Source: Circinella umbellata (taxonomy: Eukaryota; Mucoromycota; Mucoromycetes; Mucorales; Lichtheimiaceae). From it: a DNA stretch of 64,000 nt. Both the position numbers and the translations under genes were made by a program. Below, one piece after another: positions 35,884-46,369 of this stretch. The first letter of the stretch is position 1. Every line of letters starts with the position of its first letter. The notes beneath the pieces were generated by a model that had not been told where the DNA came from, searched no databases, and saw only the letters and a list, made by a program, of their open reading frames with translations. The stretch spans positions 372,001 through 436,000 of the forward strand of contig JAIWNF010000018.1 in the NCBI GenBank assembly GCA_025093555.1, in the 5' to 3' direction.

Positions 35884-37612
35884 GGAGGAAGTACAAACCC
35901 ATTTTATAATATTTTATTATTTTTTAATATATAATTTTATATAAAAAATAAAACTAAAATTGAATTTTTCTATATTTATAAAAATATGATACAACATGAC
36001 TTCTATGGATATTATGGCTGATGAATATATTTATGAAAATTCTGAACAATATGAAAAATATAAGACTGATTTAAAAAAAGAAATTGATAATATTGTATTA
36101 AATAAATGGGGTTTTTTTAGATAAAGATTGGGGTAAAATTACAAAAAAATATAAACATCGAACTGAATTAAAAGAAATTAAAAATATAAATGCTATTAAA
36201 AATGAATTAAAAAATAAATTAGGGTATATTTCTGTTTTCTTCTTTTTAAATGAATTATATACAAACAAAGAATATCCAGGACCTTATTTAGAGATAGATA
36301 AAGGTTTATATTTAATATATCATCTTATAAATGGTCATTCTCATATTGAAATAAATAAAGATATATCTTCAACATCATATTATAGATTATATAAAAGTTT
36401 TTGGATTAATAATTATGAAAAATTAAATAAAAAAGTAAATGGTTATTTATTAGATATGTTTAGTAATATTAAAATAAGAATTTTATCTGCTCTTATAAAA
36501 AATCCTAAATATTTTAAACATATAACATTATTATTAGATGGGCATGATAGTACTATTAAATATAATAAACCAGATATTTCTTTACAAAAAAAATGGTCGT
36601 ATAAATTAAAAACAAGTGGATTACGTACACAAGTTGTAATAGATATTAATGAAATGGTTATAATTGTTAGTAAAAGTGAATTATGTGGTGAAAGTAATGA
36701 TGGTTCAATGTTTCTTAATATGAAATTATATAATAAAATTTATAAACATGACTGCATTGCTTTTGATGGAGGATATACTTTATTTATAAACCAATTTATT
36801 GAATTATGTAGTAGTAAAGGATATGATGATATAAGTGATAAAAACTTTTTTTATCCTATACGGAAAGAAAATAATATTGAATTAAATGAACAAGAAAAAT
36901 ATTTTAAAAGATTTAGTAATAACAATTCAACAATTAAAACATCTGATTATAAATATATAAGTTTACAATTAAAGGTTTCTTTTTAATTAAAAAATATTAA
37001 ACGGCTTTCTGAAAAATTTAATATAATTACTCAACCACATCATAAACTTTGGGAAATAAATAATTTTGAATTTCCTTGTGAACAAAGATTAATTGATATT
37101 GTTTATATAAATGAAATGGAACAGTTAGAAAAAATAAATGAAATAACAAAATTACAAAAAGAAATTATGAATTTAACATTAGATAATAATATGATATTAG
37201 ATATTGAAGAAAATGAAAATGAAAATGAAAATGAAATTAATGATGAAAGTGAGGATGATTTTCCAGAATTAAAAGGTAAAATAAAAAAGAGAAAATATAG
37301 ATCAAAATCAATAAATAAAGTAAGAGATAAAAATAAAGTTGATAATATATATGAAATAGAAAATATTATTGAACATAAAATTATTGATAAAAGTTATAAA
37401 TTTTTAGTAAAATGGAAAGGATTTAATAGTAATGATAATTCATGGATATCTTTGTCTTCTTTTAATGAAAAAGAACTATTAGTCGATTATTTATCAAAGA
37501 AAAATATACTGATACCAGGAATTAATTTATAATTTAAAAATTTAAAATTGTATTAAGATATAATTAATATTTCAAGTTATATTATTATTTTATATTTATG
37601 GAATATTCCTCC
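35884..37612 (+). mobile_element. DDE-transposase/chromodomain element inserted in the PD-(D/E)XK-like gene
   Basis: A 1,729 bp insertion. The sequence TGAGGATGATGCT flanks it on both sides (35871-35883 and 37613-37625). The ends are short inverted repeats, GGAGGAA... and ...TTCCTCC. The second copy of the target gene (about 43440-43455) has the site only once, an empty-site comparison that fixes the boundaries. Base composition is far more AT-rich than the host gene, with AAT/AAA/ATA/TTA codons dominating. It encodes a broken transposase followed by a chromodomain protein. Confidence 0.88.
35998..37532 (+). pseudogene. Frameshifted DDE-superfamily transposase with C-terminal chromodomain
   Basis: From ATG near 35998 (MTSMDIMADEYIYENSEQYE) the frame runs to WGFF, where a T-run at about 36112-36118 shifts it. 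It resumes as LDKDWGKITKKYKHRTELK and GPYLEIDKGLYLIYHLINGH, then the catalytic core: ITLLLDGHDSTIKY (first Asp), SGLRTQVVIDINEM and DCIAFDGGYTLFINQFIE (second Asp). Next are KNFFYPIRKENNIEL and NSTIKTSDYKYISL, where I would expect the third acidic residue but see Lys, perhaps an inactivating change. A second T/A-run shift at about 36980-36995 breaks it again. The last part holds an acidic ENENENE stretch and a chromodomain (YEIENIIEHKIIDK, FLVKWKGFNSNDNSWIS). Family resemblance is to IS4/Harbinger-like DDE enzymes. Without the shifts it would be about 510 residues. Confidence 0.75.
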
Positions 37613-38603
37613 TGAGGATGATGCTCTTACTGGTTCTGGTGATTTGCTGTTTCCAGACTTATGCTTTTTGGAGTATGCTTGAATCACCTTTAATCCTTCA
37701 TCCACACGCTCTATTATTCTTTTTCGTAATTCCTGATCAAATTCGTCTTTTTTCATAGCTTCGGTAACTTCGTTCAAATACATAGCGCTTTCTTTACAAA
37801 CATCATTATAATCATTTAACAGTTCACTCATCGCCGATCCTTGGGTATCAGAAGCATTCATAGCGATTCGATATAGCATTCGAATGGTGGTATTGTTATT
37901 TCGCGGACAATCCCGTAAGGTTTGCTTTTGTTCTGTAAGAAATAAAGTTAGAGCCACCAATGGATGTAAATTGTTTTCGTGTGTAAATTGTTTAATGCTG
38001 TATTCGTTCAAAAGAAAACAGTCTTCGGCCCAAGGATATGATGGTATACGAAGCATAAATTGATTTTTTTTGCTTGCATGAGCATTGGATAGCACTTTTT
38101 TATCTGTACTGCGGATACAAAAAACAACGGCAATTGGCTCCGAACCGTGTTCGCCTGCAGCATTCAAGCAGTATTGAGTAAGTCGAGAAAGAAACGGTTT
38201 ATTAACTCCATTTTGAATTTCAACGATGATTGGTGGGAGTTTTTTTGTCTTTTTAGCAGTATAAACAACATCTGACCGTTTGCCAGTCTTCCATTCAGTT
38301 CTTTCTGGCGAATATTGATCTACAGCTTCTGGCCCTAAAGATTTCAATTGTACAACTTAATATTATAATCACTTGAAGAAATTAATAAAATTAATAATAC
38401 GCACCAACAACAGTTTCAACAATAATGTTTATCACGGCAGGATCAAGTAAAACCCATTTACTCATCAGATCAGTGCCAGGACGGTAATGATAATCAAGTT
38501 TGAATAGCAAAAGTTCGTCTTGGACAGAGACTTGGTGTTAGTGAAACAAGACAAACAGACTAGAGTTATTTATTTTATATTCTCACTTACCTGAGTTGGG
38601 CAT
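37577..38603 (-). CDS. PD-(D/E)XK-like protein of a repeated family, tail replaced by insertion
   Basis: Three exons in phase on the minus strand: 38603-38591 (MPNS), 38530-38405 (VSVQDELLLFKLDYHYRPGT ... INIIVETVV) and 38334-37577, giving 298 aa. Conserved core: GKRSDVVYTAKKTKKLPPII followed by VEIQNGVNKPFLSRLTQY, i.e. Asp, spacer, then E-X-Q in a beta strand, the pattern of PD-(D/E)XK/Rpn-type nuclease folds. The remainder is helical (ALTLFLTEQKQTLRDCPRN, SAMSELLNDYNDVCKESAMY) with a basic end. The last residues (SGGIFHKYKI) are read from the inserted element, which supplies the stop. The native tail was a Ser run plus VPEPSP repeats, now at 35734-35883. Biochemical activity is not established; relation to PDDEXK-type transposon-linked families is inference. 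Immediately upstream are GTTGACGGTAAC and GTTATTGTTAAC motifs. Confidence 0.65.
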
Positions 38604-38621
38604 GTTTGGTAAAAAAAGGTT

Positions 38622-38833
38622 GTTGACGGTAACAATCGTCAGAAACAGATTGTTATTGTTAACAACATATTTTGAAATACCGTCAATTGTTACAGGCAGC
38701 ATCCACTCGCAAGAACCTTTTTTATATTACACGATCAATATGCAGATGCATCTAATGAATCCAGTTTTGGCAAACAAAAAATAATAATGTCGAGTTCATT
38801 TCTCATCACAATCGTCAAAAAGCACAGTATTTC
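38622..38833. promoter_or_regulatory. Upstream region of the PD-(D/E)XK-like gene, repeated at 47.0 kb
   Basis: The gene starts at 38603 on the minus strand, so this is its promoter side. It has two dyad-like motifs, GTTGACGGTAAC (38622-38633) and GTTATTGTTAAC (38652-38663). From about 38690 to 38833 it matches 47030-47235 (TCAATATGCAGATGCATCTA, ATAATGTCGAGTTCATT), which is itself preceded by five GTTACCGGTAAC-like palindromes. Confidence 0.6.
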
Positions 38834-38864
38834 TACAGGATTTTTCAAAAGAAGTTGACCATGG

Positions 38865-39115
38865 TGTTTTTGATTTCGCTCATGACATTTTTTAAATCGT
38901 ATATGCTTCTTTTATAATCGCGAATGGTGTTTTTAAATTTCGAGATGAATATTTTTTTTAATCGTACATGGCGTTCTTTATATTCACAAATGGTGTTTTT
39001 GATTTCGAGGTAGACGTTTTTTTTAATCGTATATGTTATTTTTGAATCCGCATTTGCTCTTTTTTTAATCGTAGATGGTGTTTTTTTATTTCGAGGTAGA
39101 CATCAATATTCGTGG
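38865..39115. repeat. Degenerate tandem repeat, ~55 bp unit
   Basis: Four to five diverged copies of a T-rich unit with TTTTTTAATCGTATATG, then TGGTGTTTTTGATTTCGAGG and TAGACG. Periodicity is about 50-60 bp. No coding potential. Confidence 0.65.
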
Positions 39116-41394
39116 GAAATATTTTTTTTTTCGATAGTACAGGCATAATTTATCGAGTTGCGTGTTTTAAATTTTCGCTCTGGGTAGCGCAATTTTCGAG
39201 TGCTGATGACGCAATTTCCGCTCTAAAGTTATAATAATCCGTAGATAATAACTGAATATTCGATGACGAGATAATTAATTATTATCGCTTATTATATTTA
39301 TATTTTTATATATATTATTCATTATATATAGTATATACAACATATAGGAACTATCTGTATAAAAATATAACTATTATGGAACAGTAAATAATCATGCATA
39401 GCTTAAAGAGGTTAGTTACCCGTAGCAGCAGAAAAAAAAAAAAAGGGAAAATTCCGATCAGTCATCTTTTCCCACCTTATTCTTTACTTTTTTGATAAAA
39501 AAAATACAAAAAGCCTTTATTTCAATCTAACAAAGGTAAAAACTATAATGATAGCTGAATTAGATTGTCTTTTTTTTTTTCATGATATATTTACTTGTGA
39601 AAGAGGGAGAAAAAAAAGGGAAGAACCAAACTGAGAGGTAAGTGGTATAAGGTTGGAGAAAACAAAACGACAATTGGACTGAAGCAATATGACTGTACTC
39701 AACATGCCAGAGAGGAACATCAACAATATAAAGAAAGAAAAGCATTCTAGTGGGAATGATTTATATGTCTGAAGGAAGGGGAACCTCATGTTTAGGACAA
39801 AAAAAAAGTATGCAAAAAGGTTATAAGATTAACAGTTCCTGAAACTTTCAAGATATGCTTTGCTTTAGTAATATATAGAACGAGCATTTCAACCAACAAT
39901 GTAGTCGACAATCGTACATCAATACTGAACACAATGAACGTCAATATATGCCATCATAAAACAGCATTACAAAAAAAAAAATTAAAGAACAAGCAAGCAA
40001 CTACTTGTTTTCCAACTCACCAGACAAAGCTATTTTTAAAAGTTAAAAAGAAGACGTTACTCTTGCAGCAAGCTCTAATATGTTTTCTACGCTAAATATT
40101 ATTAATGGAACACCACACGTTATCAAGTGAACACATGGATGATGAAAGAACAAAGAGTGAATCAGGTATCAGGTATCATAACGATGATTGAAATAAGGGA
40201 TTTCAAGTAGTGATGTTATGGCTAGTATATTATTATAATTATCATCAATAAATTATTGGATCTGTACACATAAATTCTTTTGGATAATTGAATCCATATT
40301 TTTCGATATTTTAGTGGAGGTTGTTATAGATACCAGGATTGTTTCGATCCTTCGTAATCATGTTAATATAAAAATCACTGACCAGTATATTATATATATA
40401 TTCCATCCAATAATATACTCAATCCCTTCTGGACAAATGCTTTGTAATATATATATATATATTCTCTCGTTTATATTATAAGTAGTACAATACATTTGAG
40501 GCTGTCCAGTTTATCTCACGGAAATACTCGTGTATATTAAAGTATTATATATTGTTGCGGTAATATTCATTTTTATCCGACAGAATATAGGGTTCTGCTG
40601 ATGTGGATTTAGCATTATTATCTCATCCGAAAGTTTAGATGCTGATGGATATATTTATCATTCAATCCGACTATCCAAGGATCCAATAGATTCAAAGTGG
40701 TAATGTGTCAACGGGGCTACTTATAAAAGACCATAGAAATATTGCATTAAAAAAGTATGCCGTGCTCTTAATTTATTTTCAGGTAGCAAGTCAATAAATG
40801 TGATTATTATTATTGTATTCAACTTAAAGATTCAACAAACTTTTTAGATCTATGCTTTTCAAATGATCTAATCCCAAAGATGTCGAAATGTTATTACTCG
40901 TCCCAGTTCCTTATATCTTTTATACCATATTATTCCTAGCATTATTTATGCTACAACATTTCCTATATTATTTCATAACAATAATGATATTTTGACCGTT
41001 CCCGTAATAAATAATAGCAAATACCATTGTTCAAAAAAAAACCAATCCATATAATAATTTATTACTATTACCGTAATGATATGTATAACATAGTTAACAG
41101 CCCCAATAACCTCTCTATTCCATACTATCCAAATATCCATTATCCAAATCCAAGTATACGAAGCGTAATATCAATCCATATCCAGAACACGTTTTCCAAT
41201 CAATATTGTTTCCAGTGTTTTTGGCACAAGTTATATAATCTACCGGTAGAAAAATAAAATAAGATACCAATATCAACAGCAAACAAAAACGTCGTAGTGT
41301 TATAACTTGGAAGAAGAGGTGCGTGTGTGTGTATAAAGAAAGAGTGATAGCATTTATCAATTGTCATGCACAATATCAGGTTGGATGGAATTGA
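39116..41394. other. AT-rich gene-poor DNA
   Basis: About 2.3 kb with AT runs (about 40393-40401, 40449-40462) and clusters of ATCCAATA/ATCCAAAT words around 40400 and 41128-41150. Short frames (39580, 41027, 41115) lack coding character. Confidence 0.4.
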
Positions 41395-42575
41395 TTATCT
41401 TAAGATGACGATCTGTAACAAGGAAGGATTGTTGGTTATAAAATTGAGCAGAACCCGTTGTATTGTATTCAATATGGTCCATGGGTAAATAAAGCCAATT
41501 GTTGTATCAGATGGATTCGTTGCCATACCCAATTTACAATCGTCAGCAGAAAAAAGATGTAATGTTGTAATTGTTAAGTGGCAGAAAATTATCACAGTTA
41601 TCGTATATGTCTATCTGTTCGTGTGAAAGAAGGTATGAAGGTACATTAATAATATAAAAGACTTACCAAAGGCAATAAATCCATCTCTAATCGTTTATTT
41701 TCTATCCAAAAAAAAAAAGAACGTAGTTGTGCGAAATGGAGCATATATTTTTTTCATAATACAAAGTTTAAAGTTCTGTCTTAAGTGAACGTTGTTTTTC
41801 GTGTGCAGCTATATTTATGACGTAGCAATGTAATCGTTTAGTATCAAGTGATCTTTCGAAGTACATTATTCGGATCAGTGGTTCAAGTAGAAGTATAAGT
41901 CTTTCGGATGTATATGAAGATGAGTAAAATATAAATAAGAATAAAGAGGAACGCAAACAGAAAAGAATTTGGCACGGCTAAAGTGAATGAGGCAATGAAA
42001 ACCAATAAAAAGAGATTATGACGTTTTGGATTTAGCCAATCAATTTTGACTATGACGTGTTGCTGATACTTAAACAGATAGCATAAAGCACCAAGAGAAA
42101 AAGAAAGTTGAGAAGTACGTACATTATTCGCGTCAATATGGAAAAAAGGTTATTGCTGTCTTAAACTGCATCAATAGCTTCACAATGAAATATAACTCTA
42201 ATAATAAAAGATGTGGAAGAAAAAACAGAAGGAAGAAACCCTAATGCCGGGAGAGAAACCAATGGAACAAAAGCATTTTCTAATGGAGAGTTCATGATTG
42301 CGTGTGGAGATAAAAATTCTACTGTTGTTAGTTATTCCAAGAACATTATTGTCGACAAACCGAACCATTAATAAGGAATCTACCATTGGTCGAACCGCTG
42401 CCATTGAATGCATCGCTGCAGAATCGAGTTTATTTGAAGTGATAAGTATGTCTTCAAAAGCGTTAACTGTAGTTTTGCAACATAATTTAGTGTTGACAGT
42501 ATCAAATTCTATTATAGCACTACAAATATTTACAGATAGCAGCAGCAATAATAATCTCCTTGAAGGCGTCTGTAA
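41395..42575 (-). pseudogene. Possible remnants of a multi-pass membrane protein gene
   Basis: Several minus-strand stretches look coding but do not assemble into one clean gene. Segment one (about 42575-42242) follows an AG acceptor and reads RRLLLLLLSVNICSAIIEFD, then VDSLLMVRFVDNNVLGITNN and STRNHELSIRKCF. Segment two (about 42140-41896) reads LSFSLGALCYLFKYQQHVIV, PKRHNLFLLVFIASFTLAVP and NSFLFAFLFILIYILLIFIY then IRK and a stop, i.e. three likely membrane helices. Segment three (about 41550-41395) reads DDCKLGMATNPSDTTIGFIY. No family is recognised. Either a diverged membrane-protein gene with short introns or a relic. Confidence 0.28.
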
Positions 42576-42854
42576 AAAGAATTAAAATCATGTACTATTT
42601 GTGGCACCATTGAGTGTAAAGGGAACAACAAGAAAACAAAATACATGTTCTCGAACATGACCGTTTGATTACTTCGACAATTAAATGCTTAAACATCACA
42701 TATACAGTACGTATAATGAATAGCTAACTATTATCATTATTTTCTTTCCATATATTAAATATAACAGTTATTTTACAATAGAATAATCTCCCTTTCGCTT
42801 CGCTATGGGGCCATTTCCTAATTGGGAACAATTAATTTGATCTGCCGCATACAT

Positions 42855-43662
42855 AAAATGGAGTTAATAAACCGTTTCTTTCTCGACTTACTCAATACTG
42901 CTTGAATGCTGCAGGCGAACACGGTTCGGAGCCAATTGCCGTTGTTTTTTGTATCCGCAGTACAGATAAAAAAGTGCTATCCAATGCTCATGCAAGCAAA
43001 AAAAATCAATTCATGCTTCGTATACCATCATATCCTTGGGCCGAAGACTGTTTTCTTTTGAACGAATACAGCATTAAACAATTTACACACGAAAACAATT
43101 TACATCCATTGGTGGCTCTAACTTTATTTCTTACGGAACAAAAGCAAACCTTACGGGATTGTCCGCGAAATAACGATACCACCATTCGAATGCTATATCG
43201 AATCGCTATGAATGCTTCTGACACCCAAGGATCGGCGATGAGCGAACTGTTAAATGATTATAATGATGTTTGTAAAGAAAGCGCTATGTATTTGAACGAA
43301 GTTACCGAAGCTATGAAAAAAGACGAATTTGATCAGGAATTACGAAAAAGAATAATAGAGCGTGTGGATGAAGGATTAAAGGTGATTCAAGCATACTCCA
43401 AAAAGCATAAGTCTGGAAACAGCAAATCACCAGAACCAGTAACAGCATCATCCTAACATCATCATCATCATCTCCAGTACCAGAACCATCTCCAGTACCA
43501 GAACCATCTCCAGTACCAGAACCATCTCCAGTACCAGAACCATCTTCAGTACCAGAACCATCTTCAGTACCAGAACCATCCCCATCATCGTCGTTATTAC
43601 GAGAACAAGAAAAACAAGAAGATGTACGAATGGAAGAAGTTGAAGAAAGAGAAGCAAATTAG
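42855..43662 (+). pseudogene. 5'-truncated, frameshifted second copy of the PD-(D/E)XK-like gene
   Basis: Nearly identical to the minus-strand gene at 37577-38603 but in opposite orientation. It begins abruptly at NGVNKPFLSRLTQY, so the first exons and the catalytic-type D...EXQ core are missing. The frame then runs LNAAGEHGSEPIAVVFCIRS to NSKSPEPVTASS and hits TAA at about 43454. One C is missing here relative to the other copy. In the +1 frame the protein would continue with a Ser run, about six VPEPS units, then SSSLLREQEKQEDVRMEEVE and EREAN stop at 43662. This copy has no inserted element and so serves as the empty site for the 35884-37612 transposon. Confidence 0.88.
43448..43590 (+). 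repeat. 18 bp tandem repeat encoding VPEPSP units
   Basis: CCATCTCCAGTACCAGAA is repeated about six times (with TCT/CCC variants). The homologous stretch at 35820-35870 has about two units. Confidence 0.9.
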
Positions 43663-43730
43663 CAATAATAATTCTTAGTATAGTAACTAGAATAAAACTT
43701 TTTAACTTTGTGTAATTATGAGTTATACTC

Positions 43731-43984
43731 TGTTACACAATACTGATCTCTTTGTTCAAATATTAGGGTTACTTAGTAGAATACCATATTTTGACAAAAC
43801 TTTAAAGTGACAAATCTCGACGAAAAATGCTTTTTTTTTAAAAAAACTGTTCCGTAACATTTCTTCAAAATACTTCAATTAGCATATATTACGGCTCAAA
43901 ATGTTTATAGCTTCATTTCTGACAATGTTTTGTCAATTCTTATTCCACCCCATAATTTGACGGTTTAAGTCAAGATACACCTTA
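43731..43984. repeat. Dispersed repeat B, copy 2
   Basis: Diverged copy of 25234-25474 in the same orientation, ending at GGTTTAAGTCAAGATACACC and abutting repeat C. Confidence 0.85.
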
Positions 43985-44126
43985 AGAGCAATATAGTAGC
44001 GAAAAGACATAAACCACAAGAATAATTCATAAGACCATGTTTAATACGTATTATGAATATAAAAAGAAAAATATTTACGTAGGCGGATTGATTTAATCAC
44101 AACAATAAGAAAAAAAAGTGTTCCGA
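43982..44126. repeat. Dispersed repeat C, copy 1
   Basis: 145 bp, essentially identical to 54228-54372 (TTAAGAGCAATATAGTAGCG to AAAAGTGTTCCGA); one substitution seen (ATTTACGTAGG versus ATCTACGTAGG). Lies exactly between repeats B and A. Confidence 0.92.
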
Positions 44127-44513
44127 TTGATAATCCACACAGCCAATATCAGGATAGAGCAATATCCTGTTAAATACTTAAAGAATAAAGGAATACTTTT
44201 TTATTGCTATTTTTTTTAATGCATTTTGACACGAAACCATATTTAATAATAATAAGAAAAAAAAATCATAATAGTAGTTGTTATTTGACGATAGCATTAG
44301 TTATGTAATACTCCGTCGGATTTCAATTTTGCAGGGAGCCCATATATTTTGAGAAGCTTTCTATGTTATAATTCTTTTTCATTAAGAAGAAATGATACGA
44401 CCAATGCCATCTTTCTTTTATATATAGGTATAATAAAATCTTGTACTTAATATTACTACTGCCACTTATCGCTAGTGAATTAACCAATATTTATTAAAAA
44501 AATAGAATGCAGT
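44127..44513. repeat. Dispersed repeat A, copy 2
   Basis: Near-identical to 23948-24345; shorter by a deletion of about 11 bp near the end. Confidence 0.92.
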
Positions 44514-45572
44514 GTTTATATTTTTATAGATGGAGCGATTAAGGTGACACAAGACGACAATGGTTAAACTGGCTTTTCTTTTATTTTTTTGGCGTAAACA
44601 TAGGATGGTTTTGAAAGTGGATGATATATTTGAAGATGAGGCTTATGCAGAATAATTATGTGAAGGTATGGATATCAATTATCAGCTAATGAAACCATGA
44701 CGATAAATATCATGGTTTTATTTTTTATAGAGGAGCGGGATATGAAAAAAAGATTTACGCCGTGTAAATGACTTTTTTTTTCTTTCCATTGACGTTTGTT
44801 ATTTAAGCTTAATTCCGCTTTCTACACTCTTATTTTCTACCATTTTTAAGGTAAAAAAAAAAAGAAAAGAAAATCTAAAGTTATCTTTTTCTGTTTCTCT
44901 TAGGTATTTTCTGGCTAAATGAAGTGGAGGCATCCCCATTTGCAACTAGGGTTAAACTAAATTCAATATGGGTGTTTTTTTTTTCTTAGCAATGTCGCGT
45001 GTTCTCCTGCTTGGCGCCTTATGTGGTATGTGTTTTGAAAAGTTATAATAATAAATACCTTTTCATAAGGTACGAAATGCACATTCCTTCTCACTTTGAA
45101 CCTTTTTTTTTCATTTTTTAGTGACAAGCTCTACTCATTGAAGGTCTCAGAAGTCAATAAAGGTTACCAAGGTGAAAAAAATCTGTAACGGACAGATATA
45201 TATATATGCACTATGTATAATAGACGACGATGTTCTCGGCCGCGAAGGTAAAAAAGCGGGATTGGACAAAGTGAGTATGTGAATGAGGATTTTGGGGTGT
45301 GTTATTATTGCTTGGATATGCGGCGAGGATGTGGCGAAATATTGTCGGTGAGAACATGAGAGAGGACAGGGAATGGCAAGAAGGGTTCTTGATAGACGAA
45401 TTTAGATCGGCTCCATAAGGCGCAATTACGTTACTATGTTATTCATTAAAAAAAGGTATATCAAATAAAGTATTTGAATTATGTGTGTAAAAAAAATGTG
45501 AACAAAAGACTGGTAGAGATATTATGATAGATATGACGTATTTTTTGAACATACGTACGCTAATAAGATATA
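44514..45572. other. Intergenic with a possible 5' gene fragment
   Basis: Around 44991 an ATG opens MSRVLLLGALCG; after a short gap with an intron-like stretch, DKLYSLKVSEVNKGYQ is encoded near 45123-45171. This recalls the N-terminus of CwfJ/Drn1-type proteins (a short beta strand then L..LYSKV..N). The join is out of phase by one base and nothing follows, so at best it is a broken fragment. The stretch 45210-45420 is less AT-rich than its surroundings, with no clear product. Confidence 0.3.
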
Positions 45573-46369
45573 CAGAGGATCCCCGTTAATTTCATAGAGC
45601 CATTTTCCACTTTTTTTGTGAAAATAAAGGGGTGTGAAAATTAACGGATACTATGAAATTTTTCTCCAAGAATGTGCATATATTGAATACTTTAGCTCAC
45701 TACTGTATGTCTTTTATTGTATCAAAATACGTGTTGATTAATAAATTATTTTTATACGATTGTTCTTGATACGTTTTTGTAACTATTTCTTTTTTTTATT
45801 TGAGCACGTCTATAACACGTTTTTTTCTTTTGAAAAAAAGTTATATATAGTGCCGAGATAATTTATTTTTTATATTATTACATTTCATCTTTCTATATTT
45901 TTGCTTTATATATACCAAAACAAAATAACAGTAACCGAATCTAACGTTGGCTTGACAGCTGAACAGTATAGTATTCTGACTGAGAAAAAAAAACTTGACC
46001 CACGAACCATGACAAACGGATCGCTAGCATGATGGGCTAAAAATGAATTCAAGCTGTTTAAGACACCTGATATTAGTATTATATGCAAAGACTTGAAGCG
46101 AGAAAAACAAGAAGAGAATAAACAATGAATAAACTCTTCAGAAAAAACATGCAAATGACGTAATAAAAAAAGTAACCCATCCTGTATACCAATTTAATTA
46201 CAATCCTTTTTTTTTTTTTGATTTACATACCCGTTAAGGATTCAATGCCGCCAAGTGCTGTGAAAGTGAAATTAAGGGGGATGTTATGTTAGTTTTACCT
46301 TTCCTTCATTTTTTGTGAAGTTACTGAGGTGTGAAAATTAACGGATATGAAATTAACGGGGATCCTCTG
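45573..46369. mobile_element. TA-flanked inverted-repeat element with decayed pogo/CENP-B-type helix-turn-helix
   Basis: Left end CAGAGGATCCCCGTTAATTT at 45573; right end AAATTAACGGGGATCCTCTG at 46369; TA outside both (45571-72, 46370-71). The ends also share a CACTTTTTTTGTGAA / TTTTTTGTGAAG block. A second inverted copy of the terminal block lies at about 45620-45655. It is a 797 bp deletion derivative of a TA-inserting DNA transposon, same family as 32644-33675. Confidence 0.85.
45937..46160 (+). pseudogene. Relic of a CENP-B/pogo-type transposase N-terminus
   Basis: Frame reading SNVGLTAEQYSILTEKKKLD, PRTMTNGSLA, stop, then WAKNEFKLFKTPDISIICKD and LKREKQEEN. The pattern LT..Q...L, a TN..LA.WAK.EF core and KTPD.S.I...L is that of the HTH_psq/CENP-B_N DNA-binding domain of pogo-like transposases. 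A TGA near 46030 and a further stop show it is dead. It lies inside the TA-flanked element, supporting a pogo-lineage origin. Confidence 0.65.
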
